Shown piece by piece: positions 32,388 through 39,730 of a stretch of 64,000 bases of DNA (position 1 is the stretch's first letter; each line of letters opens with the position of its first letter). The translations under genes were made by a program, and so were the position numbers. The DNA comes from JAYFRL01 sp034925905 (GTDB lineage Bacteria > Bacillota > Clostridia > Lachnospirales > Anaerotignaceae), in assembly GCA_034925905.1 (NCBI GenBank), contig JAYFRL010000005.1, forward strand, positions 62,001 to 126,000. Reading direction: 5' to 3'. Below the pieces are notes generated by a model. It ran no database searches. It was not told the DNA's origin and saw nothing but the letters and a program-made list of their open reading frames with translations.

Positions 32388-34919
32388 TTATGCTGTTTCT
32401 ATATTGGCTGCACTTTCAAGCCCAAGCTTTTTAACGGCATCTTGACGCATTTTATATTTAAGTATTTTCCCGGCTACATTCATCGGAAATTCGGAAACAA
32501 AGTCAACATATTTGGGGACCTTATGTTTTGCCATATGGGTTTCCACAAATTTTTTCATTTCTTTTTCCGTTATGCTTTCTCCGTCTTTAAGTATTACGCA
32601 AGCCATAATTTCTTCACCGTATTGTTTGTCAGGAATGCCGATAACCTGAACATCTTTGACCTTCGGATGGGTGTATATAAATTCTTCAATTTCTTTCGGG
32701 TATATATTTTCTCCGCCTCTTATAATCATGTCTTTAAGGCGACCCGTTATTCTGAAGTTGCCTTCAGGAGTGCGCGCGGCGAGGTCTCCCGTATGCAGCC
32801 AGCCGTCTTTGTCTATAGCAGCTTCGGTTGCTTTTGGCATTTTATAATAACCTTTCATTATATTGTAGCCTCTTGCAACGAATTCTCCGGTTACGCCGTC
32901 CGGCGCTTCCTTTCCCGTTTCCGTGTCTATTATTTTGCATTCTATCTCCGGTAAAGGATGACCAACGGTTGATACCCTCACTTCTATTGAATCATCTGAG
33001 CTGCTCATCGTGCAGCCGGGGGAAGCTTCCGTCTGACCATATACTATTGTTATTTCTGTCATATTCATTTTTTCTATTACATTTCGCATAACGGATATAG
33101 GGCAGGGCGAACCGGCCATAATTCCTGTACGCATGTATGAAAAATCAGTCTTTGGAAAATCTTCGTGTTCCAAAAGCGCTATAAACATAGTTGGAACGCC
33201 GTGGAAACAGGTTATTCTTTCTTGGTTTATGCAGCTTAAGGCAGGCTTTGGTGAAAAATAAGGCAAAGGAAGCAGGGTTGCACCGTGAGTCATTGCGGCC
33301 GTCATTGCAAGAACCATGCCAAAGCAATGGAACATCGGAACCTGTATCATCATTCTGTCCGCGGTGGAAAGATCCATGCGGTCGCCGATGCATTTTCCAT
33401 TGTTAACTATATTATAGTGCGTAAGCATAACGCCCTTTGGAAAGCCTGTTGTTCCTGAGGTATACTGCATGTTGCAAACATTATGGCTGTCAACTTCACC
33501 AGCCCTTCTTAAAACCTCTTCAAAGGGTACGTTTTGTGATTTTTTAATAACGTCGTCCCAGGTGAGGCAGCCTTTTTGCCTTGAGGAAAGGGTTATTATG
33601 TTTCTTAAAAATGGCAGCCTTCTGCTGTGCAGCCCTTTGTTTTCGTCTGTTGTTTCAAGCTCGGGGCAAAGCTCTTTTATTATGGAAACGTAATCGGAAT
33701 CGCGGTATCCGTCAATCATTATAAGAGTGTGGGTATCAGACTGCCTTAAAAGATATTCCGCTTCGTGTATCTTATAAGCAGTGTTCATTGTAACCAAAAC
33801 ACCGCCTATTTTTGTTACCGCCCAAAACGCTATATACCATTCAGGAACATTTGTTGCCCAAACGGCGACATGGTCTCCGCTTTTAACGCCCAAAGCTATA
33901 AGCGAGCGTGCAAAAGTGTCAACATCGTCTCTAAACTCAGTGTATGTCCTTGTGTAGTCCAAGGTTGTATATTTAAAAGCATACTGGTCTGGGAATTCCG
34001 CAACCATTTTGTCGAGCACTTCTGAAAAAGTCTTATCTATAAGTATGCTTTTTTTCCAAACGTATTTTCCTGTCCCCGATTTATTTTCATAAAGATTGGA
34101 TTTTTGTTTTGCACTTCCTATGAATGAAGCCATGTAGTTTATGAAATGGGGGAAAACTATACCATAATCAGAAAGCTCACTCAGCCAATCGGGCTGCCAT
34201 TCGAGGGATAAGAAGCCTTCATAATTGATAGAACGGAGCGAATTTATTATTTCTTTTATCGGCATGTCTCCTTCACCCATAAGGCGGTATACGGATTTTC
34301 CGTTTTCAATTTCGGAATCCTTAAGATGCACATGCTTTATATATGCTCCAAGATTTTGTATTGTTTCTTCAGGGCTTTCGCCATTAAAGCGGTAAGGATG
34401 GTGGATATCCCAAAGCGCGGCAAGGTTGTTGCTTGCGAAATAATTAAGGAGCTCCCTTAATGCCTTTGTGTCGTTATATATGCCCATTGTTTCAATGAGT
34501 ATGGTTATATTTGATTCTTCGGCATAGGGCAGGGTTTCTTTTATAACCAAATAAGCTGCATTTTCAAGCTCATCCTTTGAAGCATTTTCTGTTTCGTAGG
34601 CATAAACCCTTATATAAGGCGAATTAAGCATGAAAGCGGTTTTTATGTAGTTTTTTATGGTTTCTATATTTTCCGATTTCTTAAGCTTATCCGCAATGTT
34701 GCAAATCGAGTCTATGCAAGGTATTTTTATGTCGAGGTCAGCAAGGATAGCCGTTGTTTTTGCTATATTTTTCATGTTTAACGGACTGTTTGCTTCGCCA
34801 AACGGTTCTTTTTCTATATTGTGAATCTCTATGCCGTCAAAGCCTAAGTCCTTGCACATGGTGTAAAAATCACTCCATGTGAAATTGCTCCAGCCGCTTG
34901 TTGAAAAGGAAAGTTTCAT
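32388..34919 (-). CDS. TIM-barrel (AP-endonuclease-2 type) / acyl-CoA ligase fusion
   Basis: An 843-residue fusion. Residues about 1-270 form a xylose-isomerase-like TIM barrel (AP_endonuc_2) with likely metal ligands in LIETMG, WDIHHP, KHVHLKD and LSLEW. Residues about 290-835 are an AMP-binding acyl-CoA synthetase with YTSGTTGFPKG (P-loop-like), VYGQTEASPG and WLHTGDLA, the hinge GRLKDMIIRGGENIYPKE, and the catalytic lysine in AGKILKYKMR. The ligase would activate a carboxylic acid with ATP and CoA; the barrel may isomerise or epimerise a sugar-like acid. The start ATG overlaps the end of the LeuA-like gene by four bases, so both are coupled under the same Leu T-box. I see no frameshift, so the fusion seems genuine. 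Confidence 0.9.
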   Translation of the reverse strand: MKLSFSTSGWSNFTWSDFYTMCKDLGFDGIEIHNIEKEPFGEANSPLNMKNIAKTTAILADLDIKIPCIDSICNIADKLKKSENIETIKNYIKTAFMLNSPYIRVYAYETENASKDELENAAYLVIKETLPYAEESNITILIETMGIYNDTKALRELLNYFASNNLAALWDIHHPYRFNGESPEETIQNLGAYIKHVHLKDSEIENGKSVYRLMGEGDMPIKEIINSLRSINYEGFLSLEWQPDWLSELSDYGIVFPHFINYMASFIGSAKQKSNLYENKSGTGKYVWKKSILIDKTFSEVLDKMVAEFPDQYAFKYTTLDYTRTYTEFRDDVDTFARSLIALGVKSGDHVAVWATNVPEWYIAFWAVTKIGGVLVTMNTAYKIHEAEYLLRQSDTHTLIMIDGYRDSDYVSIIKELCPELETTDENKGLHSRRLPFLRNIITLSSRQKGCLTWDDVIKKSQNVPFEEVLRRAGEVDSHNVCNMQYTSGTTGFPKGVMLTHYNIVNNGKCIGDRMDLSTADRMMIQVPMFHCFGMVLAMTAAMTHGATLLPLPYFSPKPALSCINQERITCFHGVPTMFIALLEHEDFPKTDFSYMRTGIMAGSPCPISVMRNVIEKMNMTEITIVYGQTEASPGCTMSSSDDSIEVRVSTVGHPLPEIECKIIDTETGKEAPDGVTGEFVARGYNIMKGYYKMPKATEAAIDKDGWLHTGDLAARTPEGNFRITGRLKDMIIRGGENIYPKEIEEFIYTHPKVKDVQVIGIPDKQYGEEIMACVILKDGESITEKEMKKFVETHMAKHKVPKYVDFVSEFPMNVAGKILKYKMRQDAVKKLGLESAANIETA

Positions 34920-36328
34920 ATTTCATTCTCCTCGTGTGCTATTTTATTTAATGCGTTTATATATGCGCCTATGCTTGCTCCTATAATGTCGGTTGAAATG
35001 CCTTTGCCGGAATAAAGTTTGCCGTTTGAGCGGAGCTTAACCAATGTGTCGCCCATTGCTTCGTGGCCTTCCGTAACTGCTTGTATTTGGAAATCGTCAA
35101 GCTCATAATGCCTGCCGACTATTTGCTCTATTGCAAGAAAAGAAGCGTCTATCGGACCATCGCCTATGCATATGCCCTCGAGGCGTTTGCCTTGCTTTTC
35201 AAGCATTATATGCGATGTGGAAGTTATAATGTTTCCGCTGTTTACAACATAGCTTATAAGCTTATATGTAGGCGGAACCTGCATAGCCACGGTTGCTATT
35301 ATTGCTTCAAGTTCCTTTTGACCCATTTGTTTTTTAGCCGATATCTTGCAGAATTCCTCATGAACCTTAACGAGGTCTGAATCTGTAAGCGTGTAGCCAA
35401 GTTCCTTTATTTTTTTGCCTAAAGCTCCGATATCGGAGTTTTGGTCAAGCATTAAAGGAGTGTCGTTTTCTTTTATACCGCTTTCAAACGGGGAAGAACT
35501 TTTCCTTCTTGTTCCTTCAAGCCATGTCATCTGCTTTATTGCGCGGTTTAACTTTGAGCTTTCGATATTAAGAGAAGCATTGATGGTGTCGCCTTTAATT
35601 TGTATTGCATGGTCAAAATCCTTAATTGAGGGGAAAACATTTCCGCTTACGGTTGTTTTTATTTGTATTGCACCTTCCATTATCGCGGAAAAAGCGCAGG
35701 CGATGCCCATATTAAGCTCGTTGCTGCATTCAACGGAAAGGGTTGTGTTTTTAAGCTCCGGTACATTTTTATATAAATCAGATATAAAAAGCCTAAACTC
35801 CTCCGGGAGCATTGTTCCAGCCGAGTCGCATACGGTTATTGTTTTTGCTCCTGATTTTATAGCTGTGGAAACCGCCAAAAAGAGGAAGTCCTTTTCTGCC
35901 CTTGTAGCGTCTTCAGCTGCAAATTCAACATCGGAGCAAAGTGAGCTGCAATATTTTACCATGCTTTCTATAAGCTCAAGCATTTGAGATGGTTTTTTAT
36001 GGCAGGTATATTCAATTTGTATAGGCGAAACGGGTGCAGAGAAAAGGAGCCGCTTCTTTTTTGCTGCTGCTATTGCCGAATAAGCCCTGTCGGTTTCTTC
36101 AGTTGCCATGCCGCATGGGCATGAAATAATGGAATTTTTTAGCGATGAAGCTATTGTTTTTATAAGAAGAGGGTCTGCCTTGCTGTCTGCAATAGGCGCC
36201 ATCTCAATAATATCGGTATTTAGGGTGTCAAGCTGCTTTGCAAATTCAAGCTTTTCTTTAAAGCTTATGGATTCGCCTTTTAACATTCTTTCCTTTAATG
36301 TTGTGTCACAAATAATGATTTTTTTCAA
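34916..36328 (-). CDS. LeuA-like protein with lost catalytic residues and intact regulatory domain
   Basis: A 470-residue protein with the layout of 2-isopropylmalate synthase: an HMGL-like barrel (about 1-270), a linker, and a C-terminal LeuA allosteric domain (about 350-465) with GDGPIDASFLAIEQIVG and STDIIGASIGAYINALN. The catalytic parts are eroded: DTTLRDGEQ reads DTTLKERML, the HxHxD metal motif reads ECSNEL, NGIGER reads VSGNVF, and the SSGIHQDG loop has no His. Standard synthase chemistry is therefore unlikely. TTG 36328 follows GGAGGTG; an upstream in-frame ATG at 36406 lies in the T-box. It probably senses leucine or has a new role, which is inference. Confidence 0.87.
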   Translation of the reverse strand: MKKIIICDTTLKERMLKGESISFKEKLEFAKQLDTLNTDIIEMAPIADSKADPLLIKTIASSLKNSIISCPCGMATEETDRAYSAIAAAKKKRLLFSAPVSPIQIEYTCHKKPSQMLELIESMVKYCSSLCSDVEFAAEDATRAEKDFLFLAVSTAIKSGAKTITVCDSAGTMLPEEFRLFISDLYKNVPELKNTTLSVECSNELNMGIACAFSAIMEGAIQIKTTVSGNVFPSIKDFDHAIQIKGDTINASLNIESSKLNRAIKQMTWLEGTRRKSSSPFESGIKENDTPLMLDQNSDIGALGKKIKELGYTLTDSDLVKVHEEFCKISAKKQMGQKELEAIIATVAMQVPPTYKLISYVVNSGNIITSTSHIMLEKQGKRLEGICIGDGPIDASFLAIEQIVGRHYELDDFQIQAVTEGHEAMGDTLVKLRSNGKLYSGKGISTDIIGASIGAYINALNKIAHEENEI

Positions 36329-36353
36329 AAGATACACCTCCAAAATTTTATAT

Positions 36354-36635
36354 AAAAAAACGTCCCTGAGGAAAAACCTCAGGGACGATATAAACCGCGG
36401 TACCACCCAAAATTGCCGAAAAAATCAGCCTCTTTAAAAAAGCTCGTATTAAGCTTTTGCCATGTTAACGGAGGCTTCCCGCAGCTCCTTACTGAAAAAA
36501 CGGTTCAGGAGCCGTGCTCAGGAGTGAGGCTGCAAAACTTTATTTGGCTATTGGCTCGCATCGTCCGCCAACTTTCTGAAGCCTTCAAAAGCTGCATAAT
36601 TCCTTCAGCGCATTTAAGATTTTATGATATTAAGC
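36354..36635 (-). ncRNA. T-box riboswitch, leucine type (specifier CUC)
   Basis: Read on the minus strand. The leader contains the stem I motif CAGAAAGTTGGCGG...TGCGAGCCAA, a CTC triplet directly before ACTCCTGAGC (the usual position of the specifier), the T-box AATTTTGGGTGGTACCGCG pairing region (36395-36413) and a strong terminator CGTCCCTGAGG/CCTCAGGGACG with a T run at 36354-36387. The Phe T-box at 38.4 kb shows the same geometry, with TTC before GCGCCGGAGC. Uncharged tRNA-Leu should favour antitermination and turn on the LeuA-like gene and the ligase fusion. Confidence 0.9.
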
Positions 36636-36638
36636 TAT

Positions 36639-36667
36639 ATAATATAAAGTATCAGGTAGATTGTCAA
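36639..36667 (-). promoter_or_regulatory. Sigma-A promoter of the Leu T-box operon
   Basis: On the minus strand a perfect TTGACA (36662-36667) and TATTAT (36639-36644) are 17 bp apart, directly upstream of the T-box leader. Confidence 0.85.
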
Positions 36668-36689
36668 GCATTTTTTTGTGGAAATAGAA

Positions 36690-38270
36690 TTATTTTTTAG
36701 TTAGTTGTACATTAACTTTTACGCCTTTTATTTTTTTACCACGCATCCCGAGGATAACGTCTTCTGCAAAGGATGGAGCAATATTTACAAACGAAAAATC
36801 ATCATAAAGGCTTATGTTTCCTATGTCTTTTCCTGATATACCTGTTTCTCCGGATATCGAACCGACTATATCTTTAACCCTTATGTTTTGGTTTTTCCCA
36901 GCATTTATGAAAAGCCTTATCGGAAGGTCTTCGCTAGAATCAAAGCTCTCAAGGAAGGAATCGGAAGAGGTAAGAGTTTCTTCGTCTTCGCCAAGGGAAA
37001 GCTTAAAAAGTGCTGCCGCTATGTCCAAAGCGTCATATCCTTCGGATATGAAAGAATCAAGCATAGCCTTTTGCTTTTTAAGGTTGCTGTTTAAAATTAT
37101 ATCGCGGATTTTATTTTTAAGCTCAGTTGCGCTTATTTCTTCTATCTCTTTTCTTGAGGGAAGCTTGCCTTTTATTATTTTTGTTTTGGCGAAATCCATT
37201 ATATCTTTTAACCGTGTAAGCTCCCTGCCTGTGGAAAAGGTTAAGCTTAAACCGCATTTTCCGGCTCTGCCGGTTCGGCCTATCCTGTGCACATAATATT
37301 CCGTGTCTTGCGGTATATCATAATTAAAAACTATATCAACATCGTCAACATCTATTCCTCTTGCCGCAACGTCCGTTGCAACGAGCACATTTATAAGCCT
37401 GTTTCTAAATCTTTTCATAACGTCGTCTCGCTGGGACTGCTTTAAATCTCCATGGAGAGCTTCTGCGGATATTCCTTTTTCTTTAAGCTCTGCGGCAACT
37501 TCGTCAGCCTTTTTCTTTGTGTTGCAGAACACCATTGAAAGCGACGGCCTGTGGTAATTTAAAAGCTTTATGAGAGCGTCTGTTTTTGCTTTTTCCTTAA
37601 CCTCAAAATAATATTGTTCTATTGCGGAAACCGTAAGCTCTTTAACGGAAGTTTTTATTATTTGGGGATCGTTAAGGAAGTTTTTGGATATTTCAAGAAC
37701 TTCCTTGGACATAGTTGCCGAAAAAAGCAAGGTTTGCCTGGTTTCGGGCGTTTTTTCAAGTATTTGATAGATATCGTCCCGAAAGCCCATATCAAGCATT
37801 TCGTCAGCTTCGTCCAAAACAACATAAGAAACTTTCCCAAGCTTTAATGTGCGTCTGTTTATATGGTCTATAACACGCCCTGGAGTTCCGACAACTATCT
37901 GAACACCTTTTTTAAGCGCGTTTATCTGTTTGTCTATTGGTTGCCCGCCGTATACGGCTAGCAGCTTTATGCTTTCCTTATATTTATTGAGCTTTCTAAG
38001 CTCTTCGCAAACCTGCATGGCAAGCTCTCTTGTTGGGCAAAGTATTAAGGCCTGGAGACTTTTATCATAAAGGCTTATTTTCTCAATGCAGGGTATTCCA
38101 AAGGCAGCGGTTTTCCCTGTTCCTGTCTGGGATTGGCCGATTATATCTTTTCCGGACATTATTAGAGACATTGTTTTTTCTTGTATCGGAGTTGCTTCAG
38201 AAAAGCCCATGTCTTCTATGGCTCTTAGCATTTCTTCCGATAAATTTAGTTCATTAAATGGTATTGGCAT
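36690..38270 (-). CDS. DEAD-box RNA helicase with DbpA-type RNA-binding domain
   Basis: A 526-residue helicase of the CshA/DeaD type. Motifs are in order: TPIQEKT (Q motif), SQTGTGKT (I), PTRELA (Ia), VLDEADEMLDMGF (II, DEAD), SAT (III), ARGIDVDDVD (V) and HRIGRTGRAG (VI). The C-terminus (about 455-526) resembles the DbpA RNA-binding RRM, ending KIKGVKVNVQLTKK. Such enzymes unwind RNA in ribosome assembly, decay and cold adaptation. AAAGGA precedes the ATG. It is divergent from pheS and runs towards the Leu T-box operon with no clear terminator. Confidence 0.92.
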   Translation of the reverse strand: MPIPFNELNLSEEMLRAIEDMGFSEATPIQEKTMSLIMSGKDIIGQSQTGTGKTAAFGIPCIEKISLYDKSLQALILCPTRELAMQVCEELRKLNKYKESIKLLAVYGGQPIDKQINALKKGVQIVVGTPGRVIDHINRRTLKLGKVSYVVLDEADEMLDMGFRDDIYQILEKTPETRQTLLFSATMSKEVLEISKNFLNDPQIIKTSVKELTVSAIEQYYFEVKEKAKTDALIKLLNYHRPSLSMVFCNTKKKADEVAAELKEKGISAEALHGDLKQSQRDDVMKRFRNRLINVLVATDVAARGIDVDDVDIVFNYDIPQDTEYYVHRIGRTGRAGKCGLSLTFSTGRELTRLKDIMDFAKTKIIKGKLPSRKEIEEISATELKNKIRDIILNSNLKKQKAMLDSFISEGYDALDIAAALFKLSLGEDEETLTSSDSFLESFDSSEDLPIRLFINAGKNQNIRVKDIVGSISGETGISGKDIGNISLYDDFSFVNIAPSFAEDVILGMRGKKIKGVKVNVQLTKK

Positions 38271-38363
38271 TATAAAATCCTTTCTTTATTTTAGGGTGTG
38301 CTTTAAAGGCACTCGTTAATGATAACAGTTATTCATACAAAAAGCAAGCTTTAAAATATATTG

Positions 38364-38391
38364 TTGACTTTAATGCTATTTATGGTAGAAT
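38364..38391 (+). promoter_or_regulatory. Sigma-A promoter of the Phe T-box operon
   Basis: TTGACT (38364-38369) and TAGAAT (38386-38391) are spaced 16 bp apart, immediately before the pheST leader. Confidence 0.75.
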
Positions 38392-38397
38392 TGTATA

Positions 38398-38652
38398 AAA
38401 TCAATGGCTTTGAAGGCGTAAAGTAGGTAAACATAAAACCAAAAAGAGAGGGACATCCTTATGGGCTGAAATTGTCCTTTGGTTTTGTTTTTTGAAGTTC
38501 GCGCCGGAGCCGCTGCTTTGAATGCATTTGCTATTAGAGGCAGCCGTTTGTGTGCGTTAAACATGTTTAAAGAGCTTGCGGATTTTTGCGCAGGAACTAG
38601 GGTGGTACCGCGATTTTTAGACCCCGTCCCTTTTTTGGGGCGGGATTTTTTT
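38398..38652 (+). ncRNA. T-box riboswitch, phenylalanine type (specifier UUC)
   Basis: The leader has a stem I with GAAGGCGTAAAGTAGG and AAAAAGAGAGGG, the specifier TTC in GAAGTTCGCGCCGGAGC, the T-box AGGGTGGTACCGCG (38599-38612) and a terminator CCCGTCCC/GGGGCGGG with a T run (38623-38652). The UUC codon is for phenylalanine and matches the downstream pheST genes, so uncharged tRNA-Phe should release expression. Confidence 0.95.
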
Positions 38653-38674
38653 ATTCATGAAAGGAGCATTTTAA

Positions 38675-39697
38675 ATGAAAGAAAGACTTGCAGTTATCCG
38701 TGAAAAGGCTTTGCAAAGCATATCTCTGGCGGAAAGTATAAAAGCTTTGGAAGAGCTTAAGGTGGAATTTTTAGGTAAAAAAGGCGAGCTTACGTCCATA
38801 CTTAAAGGCATGGGCGCTTTAACACCCGAAGAAAGGCCTGTTATAGGCCAGATAGCAAACGATGTAAGAAGCGATATTGAAAAAAAGATAGATGAAGTAA
38901 AAAAATCATTTATGGAAAGAGAGCTTGAGTCACGTCTTGAGAAAGAAGCAATAGATGTTACCATGCCCGGAATTAAGCTTCCAAACGGGCATAAGCATCC
39001 TATGACAATTGTTACGGATGAAATCAAAGACATATTTATAGGCATGGGCTATGAGATTGCCGAAGGTCCGGAGGTTGAGCTTGATTATTATAATTTTGAA
39101 GCGCTTAATATACCGAAAAACCATCCTGCCAGAGATGAACAGGATACCTTTTATATAAACGACAAGGTTGTTTTAAGAACGCAAACTTCACCTGTTCAGG
39201 TTAGGGCCATGGAGAAAAAAGGCAAGCCTCCTATAAGGATGGTGTGCCCAGGCAGGGTTTACAGGTCTGACGAGGTGGACGCAACCCATTCTCCAATATT
39301 CCATCAGATAGAAGGCCTTGTTGTTGACGAAGGCATAACAATGGGAGACCTTAAAGGAGCTCTTGCAATTTTTGCCAAGGAACTTTTCGGCGAAGGCACA
39401 AAGGTTAGGTTCAGGCCGCATCATTTTCCGTTTACAGAGCCAAGCGCCGAAATGGACGTAAGCTGCTTTGCCTGCGGAGGAAAAGGCTGCCGTGTTTGCA
39501 AGGGAGAAGGGTATATAGAGCTTTTAGGCTGCGGTATGGTGCATCCCAAAGTGCTTAAAATGTCTGGAATAGACCCTGAAAAATACAGTGGCTTTGCTTT
39601 TGGCATGGGGCTTGAAAGAATAACCATGCAAAGATACGGCATAACGGATTTAAGGCTGCTTTTTGAAAATGATGTTAAGTTTTTAGGACAGTTTTAA
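38675..39697 (+). CDS. pheS: Phenylalanyl-tRNA synthetase alpha subunit
   Basis: A 340-residue PheS with an N-terminal coiled coil, class II motifs GRVYRSDEVDATHSPIFHQIEG and GFAFGMGLERITMQRYGI, and a zinc-like insert CFACGGKGCRVCKGEG. With PheT it charges tRNA-Phe. AAGGAG precedes the ATG. It is controlled by the Phe T-box directly upstream and followed 34 bases later by pheT. Confidence 0.97.
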   Translation: MKERLAVIREKALQSISLAESIKALEELKVEFLGKKGELTSILKGMGALTPEERPVIGQIANDVRSDIEKKIDEVKKSFMERELESRLEKEAIDVTMPGIKLPNGHKHPMTIVTDEIKDIFIGMGYEIAEGPEVELDYYNFEALNIPKNHPARDEQDTFYINDKVVLRTQTSPVQVRAMEKKGKPPIRMVCPGRVYRSDEVDATHSPIFHQIEGLVVDEGITMGDLKGALAIFAKELFGEGTKVRFRPHHFPFTEPSAEMDVSCFACGGKGCRVCKGEGYIELLGCGMVHPKVLKMSGIDPEKYSGFAFGMGLERITMQRYGITDLRLLFENDVKFLGQF

Positions 39698-39730
39698 AAT
39701 AAGCCGTATATAGACGAAAGGAGAATAAAA

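Noticed and set aside
36328..36406. Upstream ATG giving a longer LeuA-like protein
   Set aside because: The extension would be encoded by the T-box terminator and antiterminator. A TTG with GGAGGTG at the right distance lies downstream.
36413..36700. Plus-strand open frame across the Leu T-box
   Set aside because: The region is fully explained by the T-box leader and promoter on the other strand.
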